Assembly (NCBI RefSeq): GCF_000317595.1
Contig: NZ_AEJC01000046.1
Location: 1 to 35,177, forward strand
Origin: Streptomyces ipomoeae 91-03
GTDB taxonomy: Bacteria; Actinomycetota; Actinomycetes; Streptomycetales; Streptomycetaceae
Direction of reading: 5' to 3'
DNA: 35,177 nt
The notes under the pieces were generated by a model. It did no database searches, was not told the DNA's origin, and saw only the letters and a program-made list of their open reading frames with translations. The translations under genes were made by a program, and so were the position numbers. This document shows, piece by piece, positions 33,659-35,177 of this stretch. Every line of letters starts with the position of its first letter. The first letter of the stretch is position 1.

Positions 33659-35140
33659 GTGAGTCCGCCCTTGATATCCCCTCGCGCAGCTTCCGGGGCA
33701 GCCGCGGAAGCGGTACCCGCAGCGATACCCTCGCCGGTCACGGCGGTGTCGGTCTCGGCGTCATCGCTTCGCTTCCGGCGGTTCTTCGTCGGCCGGCGAG
33801 ATCCGTATCTCGTTGCGGTCGGGCTGTTCATGGCGTACGCGGCTGTGTCGGTCGGGCGGTTTCGGCACATGGGGACGCGGTCGTGGGATCTGGGGATCTT
33901 CGAGCAGGCGGTGCGGGCGTACGCGCAGCTGCGGGCGCCCGTCGTCGATCTCAAGGGGCCGGGGTTCCATGTCCTCGGGGATCACTTCAGCCCGGTCACC
34001 GCGCTGCTCGCGCCCTTCTACCGGGTCTTCCCCTCTCCCGTGACGCTGCTCGTCGCGCAGGCGGCGTTGTTCGCGTTGTCGGCGGTGCCGGTGACGCGGG
34101 CCGCCGCGAGGGCGCTCGGGCGGGCCCGGGGGCTCGCGCTGGGCGTGGCGTACGGGCTGTCGTGGGGGCTGCAGCGGGCCGTGGACTTCGACTTCCACGA
34201 GATCTGTTTCGCCGTACCCCTGATCGCGTTCTCCCTGGAGGCGCTGCTGGCGCACCGGTGGCGCGCCGCGCTGCTCTGGGCGCTCCCGCTCGTGCTGGTC
34301 AAGGAGGACCTGGGGGTCACGGTCGCCGCGATGGCCGTCGTCGTCGCGCTCCGCGCCCCGCGGCGGGGCGCGCCGCACATGGTGCCGTACGCCCTCGCCG
34401 TCGCCTCGTTCGGCACGGTGGCCGCGCTGATGACCTTCACCATGATCATCCCGGCCTTCAACACCACCGGCGGCTACGACTACTGGTCCAAGGTCGGCGA
34501 GACCGGGCCCTTCACCGGCGCGGACATCAAGTTCCGCACGCTTCTCTGGCTGCTGGTCCCGACCACCGGGTTGCTCGCCCTGCGCTCACCGCTCCTGATC
34601 GCCGCCCTGCCCACCATCGGCTGGCGTTTCCTCTCCTCCGACGAGCACTTCTGGGGCACGGACTGGCACTACAGCGCCGTGCTGATGCCGATCGTCACCC
34701 TCGCCCTCGTCGACGCGCTCCCGGCCGCCCGGCACAGTCAGCGCCTCTGGCTGCGGTCGTACGCCGTCCATCTGCCCGCCGCCGTCCTCGCGGCCTCGCT
34801 GGCGCTGACCACCACGCTGCCGCTCTCGACGCTGACCGAGGCCGAGGCGTACCGCAAACCGGACCGGGTCACCGCCGTCGAGAAGTTGCTCGACACCATC
34901 CCGGACGGCGCCACCGTCGAGTCCAACGTCGGCCCCATCAGCCGACTCACCTCCCGCTGCCGGGTCTTCTGGATCGGCCGCGCCAAGCCCCTCGAACCCG
35001 ACTACATCGTCTTCAACAACTCCTCGCGGTGGGTGAAGGACGTCCCCCTGTACGCCCGTCAGCTCCATCCCGACGCCCGGTACGAGCTGCTGGGCGTCAT
35101 CCAGGGGTATGTGCTGCTGAAACGTACCTCCTCCCCCTGA
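33659..35140 (+). CDS. DUF2079 family integral membrane protein
   Basis: A multi-pass membrane protein of about 493 residues with roughly ten hydrophobic helices. Recognisable DUF2079 features are SWDLGIFEQAVRAY, GDHFSPVTALLAPFY, DFDFHEICFAVPL, and LSSDEHFWGTDWHYSAVLMP, followed by an extracytoplasmic C-terminal part (TIPDGATVESNVGPISRLTSRCRVFWIGR). The layout resembles GT-C glycosyltransferase-like proteins, but no activity is known to me. The start is uncertain: GTG at 33659 (used here) or GTG at 33746, neither with a ribosome site; the first in-frame ATG (33829) falls inside the first helix. It is divergent from mfd. Confidence 0.8.
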   Translation: MSPPLISPRAASGAAAEAVPAAIPSPVTAVSVSASSLRFRRFFVGRRDPYLVAVGLFMAYAAVSVGRFRHMGTRSWDLGIFEQAVRAYAQLRAPVVDLKGPGFHVLGDHFSPVTALLAPFYRVFPSPVTLLVAQAALFALSAVPVTRAAARALGRARGLALGVAYGLSWGLQRAVDFDFHEICFAVPLIAFSLEALLAHRWRAALLWALPLVLVKEDLGVTVAAMAVVVALRAPRRGAPHMVPYALAVASFGTVAALMTFTMIIPAFNTTGGYDYWSKVGETGPFTGADIKFRTLLWLLVPTTGLLALRSPLLIAALPTIGWRFLSSDEHFWGTDWHYSAVLMPIVTLALVDALPAARHSQRLWLRSYAVHLPAAVLAASLALTTTLPLSTLTEAEAYRKPDRVTAVEKLLDTIPDGATVESNVGPISRLTSRCRVFWIGRAKPLEPDYIVFNNSSRWVKDVPLYARQLHPDARYELLGVIQGYVLLKRTSSP

Positions 35141-35177
35141 ACACCCGGTGGAGCCCGGCTTGAACACACGGTGGAGC
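35138..35177. repeat. 17-nt direct repeat at the DUF2079 stop and window edge
   Basis: TGAACACCCGGTGGAGC (35138-35154, starting at the stop codon) and TGAACACACGGTGGAGC (35161-35177) differ at one base. The array may continue past the window. Confidence 0.8.

Overview
The window is chromosomal DNA from a Streptomyces or a very close relative. The evidence is the very high GC content, GTG/TTG starts, strong GGAGG-type ribosome sites, two Rpf-type lytic enzymes, and a tRNA-Leu(UAA) whose sequence fits bldA, the developmental UUA-decoding tRNA of streptomycetes. Gene order (ABC pair, cfa, ndh, ppx, DUF501, divIC, eno, two rpf genes, P450, mazG, ... mfd) matches, from memory, the conserved core region around eno-rpfA in S. 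coelicolor. No integrase, transposase, phage gene or CRISPR array was seen. I call 25 protein genes and one tRNA.

Layout. 1-1450: a Bax-inhibitor-1-like membrane protein and bldA, both on the minus strand. 1841-5214: an ABC exporter pair (ATPase plus double-FtsX permease) on the plus strand, convergent with cfa. 5234-10770, all minus: cyclopropane synthase, type II NADH dehydrogenase with a probable Rex operator, then divIC, DUF501 and Ppx/GppA. 10938-14685: enolase, RpfA behind a clear c-di-AMP (ydaO) riboswitch, and an Rpf paralogue with a long Ser/Asp linker. 14879-18333: a cytochrome P450 translationally coupled to a P-loop NTPase/Sel1-repeat protein. 18364-23495: MazG with two DnaA boxes upstream, a SurA-like lipoprotein, a secreted DUF1906 protein, and a membrane protein coupled to a Ser/Thr kinase.

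23677-27180: a methyltransferase-like protein with an N-terminal helix-turn-helix and a degenerate catalytic motif (HPPF instead of (N/D)PPF). It diverges from a small membrane-anchored protein across a perfect inverted repeat that overlaps the small gene's predicted promoter. A LppX-like lipoprotein follows. This divergon is the best candidate for something undescribed: a methylase fold that may work as a DNA-binding regulator. 27263-35140: a lipoprotein HNH nuclease, a SalK-family/TetR divergon with twin operators, mfd, and a DUF2079 membrane protein.

Themes: cell-wall growth and resuscitation (divIC, rpfA, rpfC, kinase), respiration and redox (ndh/Rex), nucleotide and stringent metabolism (ppx, mazG), DNA repair (mfd), and development (bldA). 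Three gene pairs share a 4-nt GTGA overlap (DUF501/ppx, NTPase/P450, membrane protein/kinase). By eye I found no in-frame TTA codon in the called genes, so nothing here besides the tRNA itself looks directly bldA-dependent. All function calls come from reading the sequence; no database search was run.
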